A stretch of DNA of 64,000 nt from Paragemmobacter kunshanensis (GTDB lineage: Bacteria > Pseudomonadota > Alphaproteobacteria > Rhodobacterales > Rhodobacteraceae): contig NZ_JAALFE010000001.1 in the NCBI RefSeq assembly GCF_011059185.1, forward strand, positions 124,001-188,000, written 5' to 3'. A model generated the notes under the pieces. The model had not been told where the DNA came from and did no database searches. It was given only the letters and a program-made list of their open reading frames with translations. Every line of letters starts with the position of its first letter. Position 1 is the stretch's first letter. The translations under genes were made by a program, and so were the position numbers. Of this stretch, positions 62,796-64,000 are shown one piece after another.

Positions 62796-63814
62796 CCCCC
62801 CGGACCCCCGGTCCTTGCGTTCCGTGACCATGCGCGACCGGCCAGCAGGGCCGGACCGATCCGGTCGATCGGCAGCACCGTTTCGGTCGCACCCGCGGCC
62901 ACGGCCGCCCCGGGCATCCCCCAGACGACGCTGGTGCCGCGATCCTGCGCTATGGTATGCGCGCCGGCCCGTCGAAGGGCCGCGAGCCCCTGTGCCCCAT
63001 CCGTGCCCATCCCGGTCAGCAGCGCGGCAGAAACCCGATCCCCCCAGGCGAGGGCCGAGTCGAACAAGGGATCAACGGCGGGCCGGTGGCCCTGGCAAGG
63101 TGCCGTCGCAACAAGGACGCAGCGCGGCGAGGTCGGCCCCGAGACAGTCAGATGCCGGTTTGCGTCGGATGCGATGCACACGGTTCCGCGGCGCAACGGC
63201 AAGTCATGCGCAGCCTCCACGACACGCGGCCTGCAGCGCTGGTTCAACCGCTGCACAAGGCCGGGAACGAATCCGTCCCGAATATGCTGGACGATCAGTG
63301 TCGGCGGACAGTCGGCCGGAAAAGACATGAGGACGGTCTCTATCGCCGCAATACCGCCCGTTGACGCCCCGATCAGCACGAGGTCTGGCAGTCGGGCCTC
63401 TCCCTGGATCAGGGCCTTTCCCGCCGGGCTTCCGGCCAGGCCGGAAAGCAGATCGTCGATCCGGTCTCGGGGGCGCATGGACACCAAGCGCAAACGCGAC
63501 AGGAAGGGGCTGCGCAACGGCGCATTCCCTTCGTCGACATAAAGGAAGGCGGTCGCCCCGATCATGTCGGCAAGCCGGATGACCCCCTCCAGTTCCGGCT
63601 CTGCCAGAAAGTCGGCCGACATGGCAAGCACGTCGGGTTCGGCCTCCTCGGCCGTCGGGTAGATCTCGGTCAGCGATGCCGCCTCGATCACCTCATGGTG
63701 CAAGACCCCCTTCACAAGGGCACGACGCCGCGCCGCCTGCGGATCGGCGACCATGACGACTGGTCGCTGCCGGGCCGGCCGGCCTGTTCGATTGGTGCGG
63801 ACAAGATCCCACAT
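62792..63814 (-). CDS. cheB: Chemotaxis methylesterase CheB with degenerate receiver domain
   Basis: A 340-residue protein. The C-terminal methylesterase has Ser151 (IGASTGG), His177 (VQHI) and Asp272 (TGMGTDGA), so the catalytic triad is intact. The N-terminal receiver-like domain (about 17-120) aligns with PDVLxLD of normal CheB, but Ser66 replaces the phospho-acceptor Asp, and only one of the two acidic residues in the first turn remains (VMVADPQ). Control by CheA phosphorylation therefore seems lost or changed. AGGGAAA precedes the ATG at 63814. Confidence 0.9.
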   Translation of the reverse strand: MWDLVRTNRTGRPARQRPVVMVADPQAARRRALVKGVLHHEVIEAASLTEIYPTAEEAEPDVLAMSADFLAEPELEGVIRLADMIGATAFLYVDEGNAPLRSPFLSRLRLVSMRPRDRIDDLLSGLAGSPAGKALIQGEARLPDLVLIGASTGGIAAIETVLMSFPADCPPTLIVQHIRDGFVPGLVQRLNQRCRPRVVEAAHDLPLRRGTVCIASDANRHLTVSGPTSPRCVLVATAPCQGHRPAVDPLFDSALAWGDRVSAALLTGMGTDGAQGLAALRRAGAHTIAQDRGTSVVWGMPGAAVAAGATETVLPIDRIGPALLAGRAWSRNARTGGPGG

Positions 63815-63921
63815 GCGTTTCCCTGCACTTTCACCGGGCCAGGGTCGCATGAGGGCGTAAACGAAGCGTTGCCCGGCGAAGGCGGAGGAAGCGAATTTTT
63901 TTTCTGGAACTCCATGGCCGT

Positions 63922-63981
63922 GGCAACCAACCCTTAATCACCTCGGGGCAATCCTCGGATGGAGAGAAGGGATTGGTTGCC
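63922..63981. promoter_or_regulatory. Inverted repeat upstream of the cheB operon
   Basis: GGCAACCAACCCTT (63922-63935) faces AAGGGATTGGTTGCC (63967-63981), matching except for one extra base. It lies about 110-170 bases before the cheB start and next to a T8 run. It could be a stem-loop or the end of an upstream unit outside the window. Nothing else is visible in 63815-64000. Confidence 0.4.
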
Positions 63982-64000
63982 CTGTGGTGGCGGCCGCCCC

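Overview
The window looks like a chromosome segment of an alphaproteobacterium of the Rhodobacteraceae (Rhodobacter/Paracoccus/Tabrizicola-like). The evidence is the high GC content, the family-typical gene pairs (DUF1244, DUF1523, two small membrane proteins ahead of rpmI-rplT, cheB-cheD-MCP), the short RTX proteins, and the palindromic intergenic repeats. No rRNA, tRNA, CRISPR array, transposase or integrase is visible. I worked from the sequence alone, so family names rest on motif recognition and not on database searches.

Layout. 0-16 kb is mostly housekeeping. It holds RTX-repeat proteins, an N-formylglutamate amidohydrolase, pyruvate kinase, rpmI-rplT, an SGNH lipoprotein, pheS/pheT, an autotransporter, a GMC oxidoreductase, a DUF1523 pair and an M20 peptidase. 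16.3-21.6 kb is a tight five-gene operon: a DprE2-like SDR, a GT87 membrane glycosyltransferase, a HAD-UbiA fusion, a GtrA protein and a DprE1-like oxidoreductase. Its content matches the pathway that makes polyprenyl-phospho-D-arabinofuranose in mycobacteria. 21.6-34 kb is again core: panB-panC, a cupin, an L,D-transpeptidase, a P1 peptidase, moaE-moaD-pgsA, truB, a DUF1643 protein, a fluoroacetate-dehalogenase-like hydrolase, another RTX protein, rpsO and pnp.

33.9-53.9 kb is a large surface-glycan region. It has a GDP-L-fucose pathway (gmd, fcl), two fucosyltransferase families (GT10-like, GT11), GT25 and GT2 glycosyltransferases, four FkbM methyltransferases, three other SAM methyltransferases and a CmcI-type protein. 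It also holds a WbqC protein, a PhyH dioxygenase, an ATP-grasp enzyme and a metallophosphoesterase. A CDP-sugar operon (rfbF, rfbG, an RfbC-like epimerase, a C-methyltransferase and a DegT aminotransferase) closes the region. The block at about 41.8-49.2 kb is visibly poorer in G+C than its flanks and looks acquired. No flippase, polymerase or ABC exporter is present in this stretch.

53.9-64 kb carries a 1-Cys peroxiredoxin, an aldehyde dehydrogenase, an ICMT-like membrane methyltransferase, an old-yellow-enzyme/Fe-S flavoprotein and a chemotaxis mini-operon cheB-cheD-MCP. The CheB receiver domain has lost its phospho-acceptor aspartate.

Points most worth a second look are the arabinose-donor operon, the low-GC glycan-modification block, the dehalogenase-like hydrolase and the array of four perfect hairpins between rpsO and pnp.
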